NCBI GenBank assembly: GCA_035623985.1
Contig: DASPSJ010000109.1
Location: forward strand, 15,166 to 79,165
Source of the DNA: DAHUYF01 sp035623985
GTDB taxonomy: Bacteria > Pseudomonadota > Alphaproteobacteria > ATCC43930 > CGMCC-115725
Direction: 5' to 3'
Length of the DNA: 64,000 nucleotides
In this document: positions 1-7,848 of the stretch, in pieces
How positions within the stretch are numbered: the stretch's first letter is position 1
How the letters are laid out: every line of letters starts with the position of its first letter
Notes under the pieces: generated by a model
Database searches by the model: none
Told to the model about the DNA's origin: nothing
Seen by the model: only the letters and a program-made list of their open reading frames with translations
Program-made: the position numbers and the translations under genes

Positions 1-36
1 CGGGGCGGGCCGCGAAATTGCGACGGCGAGCGCCGG

Positions 37-936
37 CTAAAGTCCGTCGATGAACGCCGCCATGCGCTTGCGCCGGTCGGGATCGGGCAAAGGGCCGCGC
101 ATGGCGCCGAGATTGTCCGCCATGTGCGCGGGGTCGGAGGTGCCGGGAATGACCGCCGTCACCCGCTCGTCGGCGAGCAGGAATTTGAGGAAGAACTGCG
201 CCCAGCTCTCGGCGAAATCCGTCGCCCAATCGGGAATCGCCTTGCCGCGCACCGCGCGGAAGAGCCGACCGCGGCCGAACGGGAGCGCGGTCAGCACGCC
301 GGCCTTGACCTCGGCCGCCAGCGGCAGGATGCGCCGCTCCGCCTCGCGGTCGTCGAGCGAGTAATCGACCTGCACGAAATCCGGCTTCTCGCGCCCGAGC
401 ACCGCCTCGACCGCGGCGAAATCCCCGTGGAAGGTCGAAGTGACGCCGATATAGCGGCAGACGCCTTGAGCCTTCCACGCCTTGAACGGCGCCAGCGATT
501 GCCGCGGGTCGCGCACGTTATGGAGCTGAAGCAAATCGAGCTTCGCCGTCTTGAGCCGCGCCCGCGAGCGCTCGAGCTCGGCCTCATCGGGCGCTTCGAG
601 CTTGGTGGCGATGAAGACCTTGTCGCGCAGGCCCGCGGCGGCGGCGACCTCGCCGAGCACGCGCTCGGCATCGCCGTAAGAGGACGCGGTGTCGATGAGC
701 CGGCCGCCGCCCGCGACCAGCGCCTGAACGACCTCCGCCGCGCTCCGCCGCGTCCGCTCGTCGTCGCTGTCGAACACATTGGCCGTGCCGAGGCCCACCG
801 CCGGCAGGCGCTCGTTCGTCCCCGGAATGGCGCGCAGGATCAGCGGCGCCTCGCCGGGTTGCGCAACGGCGGGCCGGGCCAGCAGCGCGCCGGCGGCAAG
901 GGCGGCAAAGTCGCGGCGGGTGAGGCGGGTCGTCAT
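37..936 (-). CDS. Aldo/keto reductase, Tat-exported
   Basis: Likely an NAD(P)H-dependent aldo/keto reductase that acts on a periplasmic carbonyl substrate. The protein begins with a twin-arginine type signal (TRRDF followed by a small hydrophobic alanine-rich stretch ending near ARPAVAQ). The TIM-barrel landmarks follow: LIDTASSYGDAE supplies the Asp and Tyr of the catalytic tetrad, VFIATKLE the Lys and LLQLHNV the His. The start is the ATG at 936, because AAGGAG lies 4 bases upstream; an in-frame start at 1005 would put about 23 residues in front of the Tat signal. The product is 299 aa, normal for the family. It ends at the left edge of the window, so its downstream partner is not visible. 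The substrate is unknown. Confidence 0.85.
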   Translation of the reverse strand: MTTRLTRRDFAALAAGALLARPAVAQPGEAPLILRAIPGTNERLPAVGLGTANVFDSDDERTRRSAAEVVQALVAGGGRLIDTASSYGDAERVLGEVAAAAGLRDKVFIATKLEAPDEAELERSRARLKTAKLDLLQLHNVRDPRQSLAPFKAWKAQGVCRYIGVTSTFHGDFAAVEAVLGREKPDFVQVDYSLDDREAERRILPLAAEVKAGVLTALPFGRGRLFRAVRGKAIPDWATDFAESWAQFFLKFLLADERVTAVIPGTSDPAHMADNLGAMRGPLPDPDRRKRMAAFIDGL

Positions 937-1103
937 GCGTCTCCTTGGACCGCCGCCCTCGACCAAGGCGCGGCGCAAACGGTCAACGGAACCATGCCCG
1001 GTCATCGCAACCGGCTCCGGCGCGGCACATTATATAGAGAATGGGGGGAACCGGCAGGGGGATCGACGCCGCCGTCGGGGCGTCGGCGATCCGACGCCCG
1101 ACC

Positions 1104-1847
1104 TCACCGCGCCCGGCGCAGCAGGATCTCGACATAGGAAAGGTGCTCGTGCGCCGCCTGCGTCGCCTTCTCCGGGTCGCGCGTCCTGATCGCCGCCCAG
1201 ATGGCTTCGTGCTGGTCGTTCAGCTTCTTGCCCGCGTCCGGCTGCTCCCACAAGCGTTCGATCGTCGCGCCGATCGACGAGCGCAACAGGTTGAAGAGGC
1301 CGCGCATCACATAGGACAGAGCCAGATTGTGCGATGCGTCGGCCACGGCGAGATGAAAGGCCGCGTCGCATTCGCCGAAACTCAGCGGGTCGTTTTCGAT
1401 CGCCGCTTTCCGCAATTTTTTAATGCAATCAATTATTCTCTTGCAATCTTCCGAAGTGGCGCGCCGGGCCGCATGCGAGGCTGCGACCTGTTCGAGCGCG
1501 TGGCGCAGCTCCAGGATGTCGAAGCGCGCCTCGGGATAGTCGTCGAGCAGGCGGGCGAGCGGATCGGTCAGGGTCGGCGCATAGGCGTCGACGACTTGCA
1601 TGCCGCCGCTGCGGTGCGGCTGGAGAAGGCCTTTCGTCTCGAGCTTGCGGATCGCCTCGCGCAGCGACGGCCGCGACACCGTAAACATCTGCGCCAGCTT
1701 GCGTTCCGGCGGCAAGGTGTCGCCGGGCCGCAGCGCGCCGTCGACGATGAGACGCTCGATATGCGACACGATCGAATCGGACAGGCGCAGGCGCGGGGGC
1801 GGTTCTATCCGCTCAAACAAACGCACGGCGCTTTGCTTGCTCATCAA
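1104..1847 (-). CDS. GntR/FadR-family transcriptional regulator (FCD domain)
   Basis: A 247-aa DNA-binding regulator. The N-terminal winged helix-turn-helix (about residues 20-85) has the GntR signature (GDTLPPERKLAQMFTVSRPS then LREAIRKLETKGLL). The C-terminal all-helical FCD effector domain (about 95-235) carries the metal-binding type motif ELRHALEQ and later His residues (AAFHLAVAD, LNDQHEAIW). Relatives (LldR, GlcC, PdhR) sense small carboxylates such as lactate, glycolate or pyruvate. The target could be the downstream-facing lipid cluster, the glc-lar operon 10 kb away or its own gene; nothing here decides. Three tandem CCCTATTT copies lie 70-95 bases upstream of its start codon. Confidence 0.9.
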   Translation of the reverse strand: MMSKQSAVRLFERIEPPPRLRLSDSIVSHIERLIVDGALRPGDTLPPERKLAQMFTVSRPSLREAIRKLETKGLLQPHRSGGMQVVDAYAPTLTDPLARLLDDYPEARFDILELRHALEQVAASHAARRATSEDCKRIIDCIKKLRKAAIENDPLSFGECDAAFHLAVADASHNLALSYVMRGLFNLLRSSIGATIERLWEQPDAGKKLNDQHEAIWAAIRTRDPEKATQAAHEHLSYVEILLRRAR

Positions 1848-1917
1848 ACGACCTTCGCAAAGCGGAACCGCGGTCGGCCAGGAGGCTCGAGCGGCGCCAC
1901 CCCCAGAAGAACATCAC

Positions 1918-1942
1918 CCCTATTTTCCCTATTTCCCTATTT
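1918..1942 (-). promoter_or_regulatory. Tandem CCCTATTT repeats upstream of gntR
   Basis: Three head-to-tail copies of CCCTATTT (1918-1925, 1927-1934, 1935-1942, one extra T between the first two) sit about 70-95 bases upstream of the regulator start. Direct repeats in this position suit an autoregulatory or activator site, although FadR-type regulators usually bind short palindromes. The repeat is seen directly; the function is inference. Confidence 0.35.
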
Positions 1943-2050
1943 ATAGCAAATCTCGCAAATTTTTCGCTGGGAACCAGGCGGGCCGGCCGCGCCGCGCGCC
2001 GTGACGGTCCTTGCGCGGCCCCTAATCGACCGTTCCCGCTCTCGGTGTTG

Positions 2051-2079
2051 TTGACTCTCGCGGACCAGCCGGTTTACTT
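2051..2079 (+). promoter_or_regulatory. Candidate promoter for the lipid cluster
   Basis: TTGACT, a 17-base spacer and TTACTT. The -35 is good and the -10 poor. It lies about 265 bases upstream of the first gene of the cluster on the same strand. Low-confidence call made by eye. Confidence 0.25.
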
Positions 2080-2345
2080 TTGGTCTTACCGCTCTATCCG
2101 GTCAGTGTCGCCAGCCGTTGCGCCGGAGCGAGCGTCTCTTTCGACCGTTCGCGATAGCCGAGCTTGCGACCCGCGCCTCCAGGGCGGCGCCACGCCGCCG
2201 CCTGCTGGTTCGCGCCGCAGCAAAGGGAAGGTGACCGACACGCCGTCAATTAAGGGGTGATCGCGACGCGCTGTTCCGCGCCCAGATGCCAAGAACAGGT
2301 GTGCGTCGCTTTGCGCTGACGTCGTCTCCTTGGGGAGGAGCATCG

Positions 2346-2846
2346 ATGAAGGACAAGCTGAGGGCTCTGTTCACCGAATACGACACCTATCATCGCCATC
2401 CGATCAATCAACTCACGCACAAGATCGCGATCCCGCTGATCTTCTTCAACGCAGTCGCCATGCTCGACTGGCTGCCGCTGGCGCCGGTCGCGGCGTTGCC
2501 CAACGGAATGCTGACGGCGGCGGACGCCGTCCTGGTGCCGGTCGGCATCTGGTATCTCAGAGCCGACCTCAAGCTCGGCCTCCTGGCGCTCATCGGCCTG
2601 CTCGCCTGCCTGCCGATCGGCTGGGTGACGCCCGTCTGGGCGGTCATCCTGGCCGGCATCGCCGGCTGGATCATTCAACTCCTCGGCCACCTCGTCTGGG
2701 AGAAGAAGGCGCCGAACTTCACGCGCAACGGCATTCAATCCCTGGTCGGACCGATCTATTTCATCGCGCTCTACACCGGCGACTGGGCCGTGCCGCAAGC
2801 CGCCGTCGCGCCGCTTGCCGCCCGGCCGAAGGGAGGCGCGCTATGA
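2346..2846 (+). CDS. Mpo1-like (DUF962) membrane protein
   Basis: A 166-aa polytopic membrane protein of the DUF962/Mpo1 family. Yeast Mpo1 is an Fe(II)-dependent dioxygenase that shortens 2-hydroxy fatty acids by one carbon (alpha-oxidation). The family histidines are present: YHRHPINQLTHKI near the N terminus and WIIQLLGHLVWEKKAP near residue 115, with hydrophobic segments between. The start is the ATG at 2346, preceded by GGGGAGGAG; an earlier in-frame ATG at 2286 lacks this. Its TGA overlaps the ATG of the next gene (ATGA), so it is translationally coupled to the oxygenase genes. This suggests a role in trimming or modifying an acyl chain. A second family member is at 35169-35498. Confidence 0.85.
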   Translation: MKDKLRALFTEYDTYHRHPINQLTHKIAIPLIFFNAVAMLDWLPLAPVAALPNGMLTAADAVLVPVGIWYLRADLKLGLLALIGLLACLPIGWVTPVWAVILAGIAGWIIQLLGHLVWEKKAPNFTRNGIQSLVGPIYFIALYTGDWAVPQAAVAPLAARPKGGAL

Positions 2847-3904
2847 TCGGCATCGTCGAGACGAGGCCGGCGCAGCCGGGCGCGCCGGCGTGCTGGGACG
2901 TCATCAGCGGCGGCGACGCGCCGCTCGCCGAGATCCTCGACTGGCTCGGCGGCGCCACGGGCAACATCGAACGCACGCTGCTCGAGGCGGGCGGACTCTG
3001 CCTGCGCGGCTTCGAGCGGGTCGCGACGGCGGCCGATTTCTCCGACGTCATGGCGGCGATCGCGCCGGAGCTGATGGATTACGTCGGCGGCACCTCGCCG
3101 CGCGACACGCTCCACGGCAAGGTGATGACCGCAACCAAGCTGGTGCCGAGCTTCTCGATCCCGCTCCATCAGGAAATGTCCTACACCGACGGCTTCCCCG
3201 TCGAGATCGCCTTCTTCTGCGCGCAGCCGCCGACCGAGGGCGGCGAGACGACGACGGGCGACATGCGCGTGTTGACGCGCGCGCTCGATCCGGAGGTGCG
3301 CGAGCGTTTCGCGAGAAAGGGCGGCATCCAGCTCCGGCGCACGCTGCCGAGCCCCGACAGCCTGCGCAAGAAGCCCGGCGTGCAGAAATCCTGGCACGAG
3401 GTCTTCGGCACGGACGACCGCGCCGCGGTCGAGCGCATCGCCGCCGCGCGCGGCTGGCGCGTCGACTGGCTCAAGGACGGCTCGGTGCAGCTCTGGCAGG
3501 AAATCCGCCCCTTCACCATCCGCCATCCGCTGACCGGCGACGAGGTCTGCTTCAATCAGGTTCATTTCTACTCGCCCCATTGCACGCTGCAATGGGCGCG
3601 CGACGACGGGCGCGCGGAGGACGTGGCGGCGATCGAGCGCGCCTTCGCCGAGGCGCCTTACATGCTCGACCGGATCTTCCACGGCGACGGCACCGAGGTC
3701 AGCCGGGAAGACGCGCTCTACGTCTACGACCTGCATCGCCGCTTCGCCGTGCCGCATCGCTGGGCGCGCGGCGACATCGTGCTGCTGGACAACGTCCTGT
3801 TCGGCCACGGCCGGCGCGCCTTCGCCGGCGAGCGCGCGATCCAGGTCGCCCTGGTCCGGCGGCGGGCGGCCGCGGCGGCGGCAACGGTGCGGGCGGCGGA
3901 GTGA
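2843..3904 (+). CDS. SyrP/TauD-type Fe(II)/2-oxoglutarate oxygenase, copy 1
   Basis: A 353-aa non-haem iron oxygenase of the TauD/clavaminate-synthase-like superfamily, closest by motif to SyrP-type enzymes that hydroxylate carrier-bound or free acids. The iron facial triad is His109-x-Glu111 (LHQEMSYT) and His322 (FGHGRRAF); Arg332 (GERAIQVAL) would bind 2-oxoglutarate. The HxE form, instead of HxD, is usual for this subgroup. It overlaps the Mpo1-like gene by 4 bases and is followed, after 97 bases, by a paralogue of identical length. The substrate is probably an acyl-ACP or released fatty acid made by the neighbouring genes; that part is inference. Confidence 0.88.
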   Translation: MIGIVETRPAQPGAPACWDVISGGDAPLAEILDWLGGATGNIERTLLEAGGLCLRGFERVATAADFSDVMAAIAPELMDYVGGTSPRDTLHGKVMTATKLVPSFSIPLHQEMSYTDGFPVEIAFFCAQPPTEGGETTTGDMRVLTRALDPEVRERFARKGGIQLRRTLPSPDSLRKKPGVQKSWHEVFGTDDRAAVERIAAARGWRVDWLKDGSVQLWQEIRPFTIRHPLTGDEVCFNQVHFYSPHCTLQWARDDGRAEDVAAIERAFAEAPYMLDRIFHGDGTEVSREDALYVYDLHRRFAVPHRWARGDIVLLDNVLFGHGRRAFAGERAIQVALVRRRAAAAAATVRAAE

Positions 3905-4001
3905 CAGGGGGCTTGATCGTGCGATCGGGAGGCATCGGCAGTCGGTTCTAACGGACCTCGGGCGGAAGGCGGCTCGCCCTGCGCCCGAAGGGAGGGATGT
4001 C

Positions 4002-5063
4002 ATGATCGGAATCGTCGAGACGAAGCCGGCTGAGCCGGGGGCGCCGGCGTGCTGGGAAGTCACGAGCGGGCGCGATGCGCCGCTCGCCGAGATCGTCGAC
4101 TGGCTCGGCGAGGCCGTGGGCGATCTCGAACGCACGGTCCTCGCGGCGGGCGGCGTCTGCCTGCGCGGCTTCGAGCGGGTCGCGACGGCGGCCGATTTCG
4201 CCGCGGTCATGGCGGCGATCTCCTCGGAGTTGATGGATTACGTCGGCGGCGCCTCGCCGCGCGACGTGGTCCACGGCAAGATCATGACCGCGACGAAGAT
4301 GCATTCGAGCCTGTCGCTCCCGCTCCACCAGGAGATGGCCTACACCGACGATTTTCCCGCCGAGATCGCCTTCTTCTGCGCGCAGCCGCCGACCGAGGGC
4401 GGCGAGACGACGACGGGCGACATGCGCCTCATAACGCGCGCGCTCGATCCGGCGTTGCGCGAGCGTTTCGCGAGAAAGGGCGGCGTCCAGCTCCGCCGCA
4501 CGCTGCCGAGCCGCGACAGCCTGCACAAGAAGCCGGGCGTGCCCAAATCCTGGCACGAGGCCTTCGGCACGGACGACCGCGCCGCGGCCGAGCGCATCGC
4601 CGCCGCGCGCGGCTGGCGCGCCGACTGGCTCGAGGACGGCTCGATGCAGCTCTGGCAGGAGATCCGCCCCTTCACCATCCGCCATCCGCTGACCGGCGAC
4701 GAGGTCTACTTCAACCACGTCCATACCTTCTCGCCCTATTGCACGGTGAAATGGGCGCGCGACGACGGGCGCCTGGAGGAAGCGGCGGCAATCGAGCGCG
4801 CCTTCGCCGAGGCGCCGCACATGCTCGACCGCATGTTCCACGGCGACGGCAGCGAGATCAGCGCGGAAGACGCGCTCTCCCTGCGCGAGCTGCATCAGCG
4901 CTTCGCCGTGCCGCATCGCTGGATGCGCGGCGACATCCTGCTGCTCGACAACATTCTGTTCAGCCACGGCCGGCGCATTTTCGCCGGCGAGCGCTCGATC
5001 CAGGTCGCCCTGGTCAAGCAGCGGGCGGCGGCGAGGGCGGCAACGGCGTTCGCGGCGGAGTGA
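4002..5063 (+). CDS. SyrP/TauD-type Fe(II)/2-oxoglutarate oxygenase, copy 2
   Basis: Also 353 aa and collinear without gaps with the preceding oxygenase, at roughly 80% identity by eye, so the two arose by tandem duplication (offset 1159 bases). The triad is kept: LHQEMAYT (His109, Glu111) and FSHGRRIF (His322). Differences concentrate in likely substrate-facing stretches: VPSFSI becomes HSSLSL just before the triad, CFNQVHFYSPH becomes YFNHVHTFSPY, and FGHGRR becomes FSHGRR. This suggests divergence of substrate or regiochemistry instead of gene dosage. GGGAGGG precedes the ATG. Confidence 0.88.
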   Translation: MIGIVETKPAEPGAPACWEVTSGRDAPLAEIVDWLGEAVGDLERTVLAAGGVCLRGFERVATAADFAAVMAAISSELMDYVGGASPRDVVHGKIMTATKMHSSLSLPLHQEMAYTDDFPAEIAFFCAQPPTEGGETTTGDMRLITRALDPALRERFARKGGVQLRRTLPSRDSLHKKPGVPKSWHEAFGTDDRAAAERIAAARGWRADWLEDGSMQLWQEIRPFTIRHPLTGDEVYFNHVHTFSPYCTVKWARDDGRLEEAAAIERAFAEAPHMLDRMFHGDGSEISAEDALSLRELHQRFAVPHRWMRGDILLLDNILFSHGRRIFAGERSIQVALVKQRAAARAATAFAAE

Positions 5064-5119
5064 CGACCTGCCGCCGCGGCGATGGGATTTGACGCAATGA
5101 TCGTTCGGGAGGCCTGCTC

Positions 5120-6076
5120 ATGCGATTAGAAGATATCGACAGCCGCTTCTACCAGACCGCGGACGGACGGCGGGGCAAGAAGGCGATCCAGAGCACGTTC
5201 CTGCGCCGCATCCAGATCCGGCACTTCCTGCTCTTCACCGTGCTGCCGCCGATCGGCACGGCGGCCGCCCTGGCGCTGCTGTTCTGGTACCCGCTGAGCT
5301 GGCCGGTGATCGCCGTCTTCCTCGTCATGTGGTCGATCACCAGCATCGGCCAGACGGTGGGCTATCACCGGCTTTTCGCCCATCGCAGCTTCAAGGCGCA
5401 TCCGGCGGTGCGCGCCGCCCTCGCGGTCGCCGGCTCGATGGCGGGACTGGGGTCGCTGATCTCCTGGACGGCGATGCATCGCCGCCATCACGAATGCTCC
5501 GACAAGCCCGGCGACATGCATTCGCCCAATCTCCACGGCGACAGCCGGTCGCAACGGCTTCGCGGCTTCGTCCACGCCCATTTCACCTGGATGATGGGCC
5601 ACGAATATCCCAACGTGAACTACTACACGCCCGACCTGATGAGCGATTTCACCCTGCTGCGGATCAGCCGCCATTACATGAGCTGGATCGTGGCCGGCCT
5701 GGTCGTTCCGGCGGCGGCCGCCGGGCTGCTCACCGGCACCTGGATCGGCGCCATCGAGGGCTTCCTGTGGGGCGGCGCGGTGCGCATGTTCCTGGTGTCG
5801 AACGCGATGTGGAGCCTCAACTCGTTCCTGCACATCTGGGGAAGCAAGCCCTACACCTGCCGCGACAAGAGCGGCAACAGCGCCGTCCTGGCGCTGTTCT
5901 CCTGGGGCGAGGGCTGGCACCACAACCACCACGCCTTCCCGCATTCCGCCTCCTTCGCGCTCACCTGGTATCGCTTCGACCCCGGCTATTACCTGATCCT
6001 GCTGCTGCGCAAGCTGGGCCTCGTCTGGGACGTGAAATCCGTCTCCGCCGAGAGCCTCGCGCAACGGGCGGCGTGA
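5120..6076 (+). CDS. Membrane fatty acid desaturase (SCD/Delta9-like)
   Basis: A 318-aa integral membrane di-iron desaturase. The three histidine boxes are intact: HRLFAH (83-88), HRRHH (120-124) and HHNHH (267-271), spaced as in acyl-CoA/acyl-lipid Delta9 desaturases, with hydrophobic pairs at about 38-80 and 187-235. Such enzymes put a double bond into an acyl chain; in JamB-type pathways a relative acts on acyl-ACP to make terminal alkenes or alkynes. It lies directly before an ACP gene, in a cluster with a fatty acyl-AMP ligase, so an acyl-ACP substrate is likely. Ordinary membrane-lipid Delta9 desaturation remains possible. Confidence 0.9.
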   Translation: MRLEDIDSRFYQTADGRRGKKAIQSTFLRRIQIRHFLLFTVLPPIGTAAALALLFWYPLSWPVIAVFLVMWSITSIGQTVGYHRLFAHRSFKAHPAVRAALAVAGSMAGLGSLISWTAMHRRHHECSDKPGDMHSPNLHGDSRSQRLRGFVHAHFTWMMGHEYPNVNYYTPDLMSDFTLLRISRHYMSWIVAGLVVPAAAAGLLTGTWIGAIEGFLWGGAVRMFLVSNAMWSLNSFLHIWGSKPYTCRDKSGNSAVLALFSWGEGWHHNHHAFPHSASFALTWYRFDPGYYLILLLRKLGLVWDVKSVSAESLAQRAA

Positions 6077-6134
6077 GCCGACCGCAACGTCCCTTTCCGC
6101 GTCCATCCAAGAGAGAAGAGAGAGGAGAAATCCG

Positions 6135-6422
6135 ATGAGTGTCAGTCGTTCGCCGGCCCTGACCATGGCTTCCGTCCGCGATCATTGCGTCCAGTTTCTC
6201 GCCAAGACGCTGCATGCCGACGCCGGCACGATCGATCCCGCCGCCGATTTCGACCGTCTCGGCCTCGATTCGGTGATGGCCGTCGCGCTCGTTCTCGACC
6301 TCGAGGAGTGGAGCGGCCTCGACCTCGAGCCGTCGCTGCTCTTCGAGTATCCGACGATCAACGAGCTTGCGGCCTACGTCGTGCAGACCGTGGGCGAGCA
6401 GCCGCAGGCGAACGTCGCCTGA
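6135..6422 (+). CDS. Free-standing acyl carrier protein
   Basis: A 95-aa carrier protein. The phosphopantetheine attachment motif is GLDSVMAV with Ser46, followed by the acidic helix II (LDLEEWSGLDLEPS) and LLFEYPTINELAAYV, the helix III signature more typical of PKS/NRPS-type carriers than of fatty-acid AcpP. It begins after a GGAG-rich leader and lies between the desaturase and a methyltransferase. It should carry the fatty acyl chain loaded by the FAAL at 9940-11736 while the desaturase, methyltransferase, P450 and oxygenases act on it. Confidence 0.92.
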   Translation: MSVSRSPALTMASVRDHCVQFLAKTLHADAGTIDPAADFDRLGLDSVMAVALVLDLEEWSGLDLEPSLLFEYPTINELAAYVVQTVGEQPQANVA

Positions 6423-6441
6423 GCCGCCGAGGGAGGGAAAG

Positions 6442-7380
6442 ATGAGCGAAGTCACCGCGCTGCGGCGCCGCGAGGAGCACAAATACGGCGGGTCGCCGGA
6501 AGGCATCAAGCATCACTACGACATCGGGAACGAGTTCTGGCGCCTGATGCTCGGCCCGTCCTACACCTATTCCGCCGCGCTGTTCACCAATCCCAACGAC
6601 GATCTCGAGACCGCGCAGCTCCGCAAGATCAACTGGCACCTGACGAGCGCCAACGTCCAGGACGCCGCCTCGGTCCTCGAGGTCGGCTGCGGCTGGGGCA
6701 CCATCCTCACCCGGCTCAACCGGCTGGCGCACGTCCGCCGCGTCGTCGGCCTCACGCTGAGCCAGGCGCAGGCCGACCTTCTCAACGGCTTCGGCCTCGA
6801 GAAGGTCGAGGTGCGGGTCGAGAACTGGGCGAATTACGAGCCGAAAGAGACCTTCGATTCGATCATCTCGATCGGCGCCTTCGAGCATTTCGCCAAGCCC
6901 GACGAGACGCAGGAGGAGAAGATCTCGGTCTACCGCGATTTCTTCGAGCGCTGCCATCGCTGGCTCACCCCGAAGGGCCGGCTGTCGCTGCAAACCATCG
7001 CCTACGGCACGATGCAGCGGCAGGACGCGAACGAGTTCATGATCACCGAGATCTATCCCGAATCGGATCTGCCCTATCTCGCCGACATCATCGCCGCGGT
7101 CGACGGCCTGTTCGAAGTGGTGGCGGTGCGCAACGACCGTTTCGACTACGCGCGCAGCTATGACGAGTGGCTGAAGAACCTGCGCGGCCGGCGCGACGAG
7201 GCCGTCCGCCTGGTGGGCGAAGAGCAGGTACGGCGTTTCGAGCGCTTCTACAAGCTCGGCTCCATCGGCTTCCGCATGGGCAAGATCTGGCTGTTGCGCT
7301 TCTGCCTGCGGCCGATCACGCACGACTGGCGCGCCACGGGCGAGCCGCTGAAGCTCGACGGCAGCGTGTCGTTCGCCTAG
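6442..7380 (+). CDS. Cyclopropane-fatty-acid-synthase-like SAM methyltransferase
   Basis: A 312-aa methyltransferase of the CFA synthase/mycolic acid cyclopropane family. It has the N-terminal HHYDIGNEFW motif, the SAM-binding loop LEVGCGWGT and the active-site SIGAFEHF, in which the Glu-His pair corresponds to the catalytic region of CmaA/CFA synthases. Such enzymes add a methylene or methyl group across a double bond, here perhaps one made by the upstream desaturase on an ACP-bound chain. The start is the ATG at 6442, preceded by GGGAGGGAAAG; an earlier in-frame start would overlap the ACP gene. It is shorter than E. coli CFA synthase (about 380 aa) and close to the mycobacterial enzymes. 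Confidence 0.88.
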   Translation: MSEVTALRRREEHKYGGSPEGIKHHYDIGNEFWRLMLGPSYTYSAALFTNPNDDLETAQLRKINWHLTSANVQDAASVLEVGCGWGTILTRLNRLAHVRRVVGLTLSQAQADLLNGFGLEKVEVRVENWANYEPKETFDSIISIGAFEHFAKPDETQEEKISVYRDFFERCHRWLTPKGRLSLQTIAYGTMQRQDANEFMITEIYPESDLPYLADIIAAVDGLFEVVAVRNDRFDYARSYDEWLKNLRGRRDEAVRLVGEEQVRRFERFYKLGSIGFRMGKIWLLRFCLRPITHDWRATGEPLKLDGSVSFA

Positions 7381-7848
7381 CGCCGCCGCCGCACATGCCG
7401 AGACGGCGCGCGATCGCGGTCGCCGTCTCCGCCGTCGCTCAGGGAGAGAGCCGCTCCGCGGTTCTCTCCCGTCCGCTCCCCGAGGGCACTTGCTTATGAG
7501 AATCACCACGGAGACACGGAGGACACGGAGAAGCGGCCAACCCGGCCGGCCGCTTTGCGGCCGGCCTCGGAGGGTTCGATCGCGAAGCGATCGAATGGGT
7601 TGGCGGCGCGCTTCGCCCGGCTACGCGAAGCCGAAGCTTCGCTTCGGCGAAGGCAGGCGCGCCCAACAACGCTTCTCCGTGCCCTCCCTGCCTCCGCGGT
7701 CAATCTTTTCCGCCGGCGTCTGGGCGGCATATGCGATTGCCCGGCCGCCGCTCGCGGCGGCGGAGAGCGCCGGGGCAACGCGAAACGACGCGGCGTCGCG
7801 ATCGGCGGCGGAAGCAAGAAGACCGGGTTCGGCGAGGGAGACTTCGAG
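7381..7848. other. 468-bp gap holding a palindromic repeat
   Basis: No gene is supported. The gap interrupts an otherwise compact cluster and contains the compound inverted repeat described at 7506-7699. The remainder (7704-7848) is GC-rich, with GGCGAGGGAG at its end acting as the ribosome binding site for the P450 gene. Confidence 0.6.
7506..7699. repeat. Compound palindromic intergenic repeat element
   Basis: A 29-bp outer arm at 7506-7534 (CCACGGAGACACGG... to GGAGAAGC) is matched at 25 of 29 positions by the reverse complement of 7671-7699. Nested inside are GGCCGGCCGC-TTT-GCGGCCGGCC (about 7545-7567), TTCGATCGC-GAA-GCGATCGAA (7575-7595), a GGCCAACCC/GGGTTGG pair, and GCCGAAG-CTTCG-CTTCGGC (about 7630-7648). 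Transcribed, it would fold into one long branched stem. Related CCACGGAGACACGGAGGA-type extragenic repeats occur in many bacteria, so this is probably a mobile REP/MITE-like element sitting inside the gene cluster. Confidence 0.75.

Larger units (their letters stand above)
1848..2345. other. 498-bp divergent intergenic region
   Basis: No gene is supported here. The region separates the minus-strand gntR from the plus-strand lipid cluster and should hold both promoters. On the gntR side there is an AT-rich stretch with CCCTATTT repeated in tandem at 1918-1942, then CTAT-TT-ATAG. On the cluster side TTGACT at 2051-2056 is followed after 17 bases by TTACTT, a weak sigma70-like pair. A GC-rich inverted repeat (GGCGG-CGCCA-CGCCG type) lies near 2186-2205. 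Confidence 0.6.

Noticed and set aside
124..1137. Long plus-strand frame over the aldo/keto reductase
   Set aside because: Low-complexity, arginine-rich translation; the complementary strand encodes a clear reductase with a ribosome-binding site.
2771..4967. Long minus-strand frames over the two oxygenases
   Set aside because: They are mirror images of each other because of the tandem duplication, not because they are real paralogous genes; no start signals and no domain.
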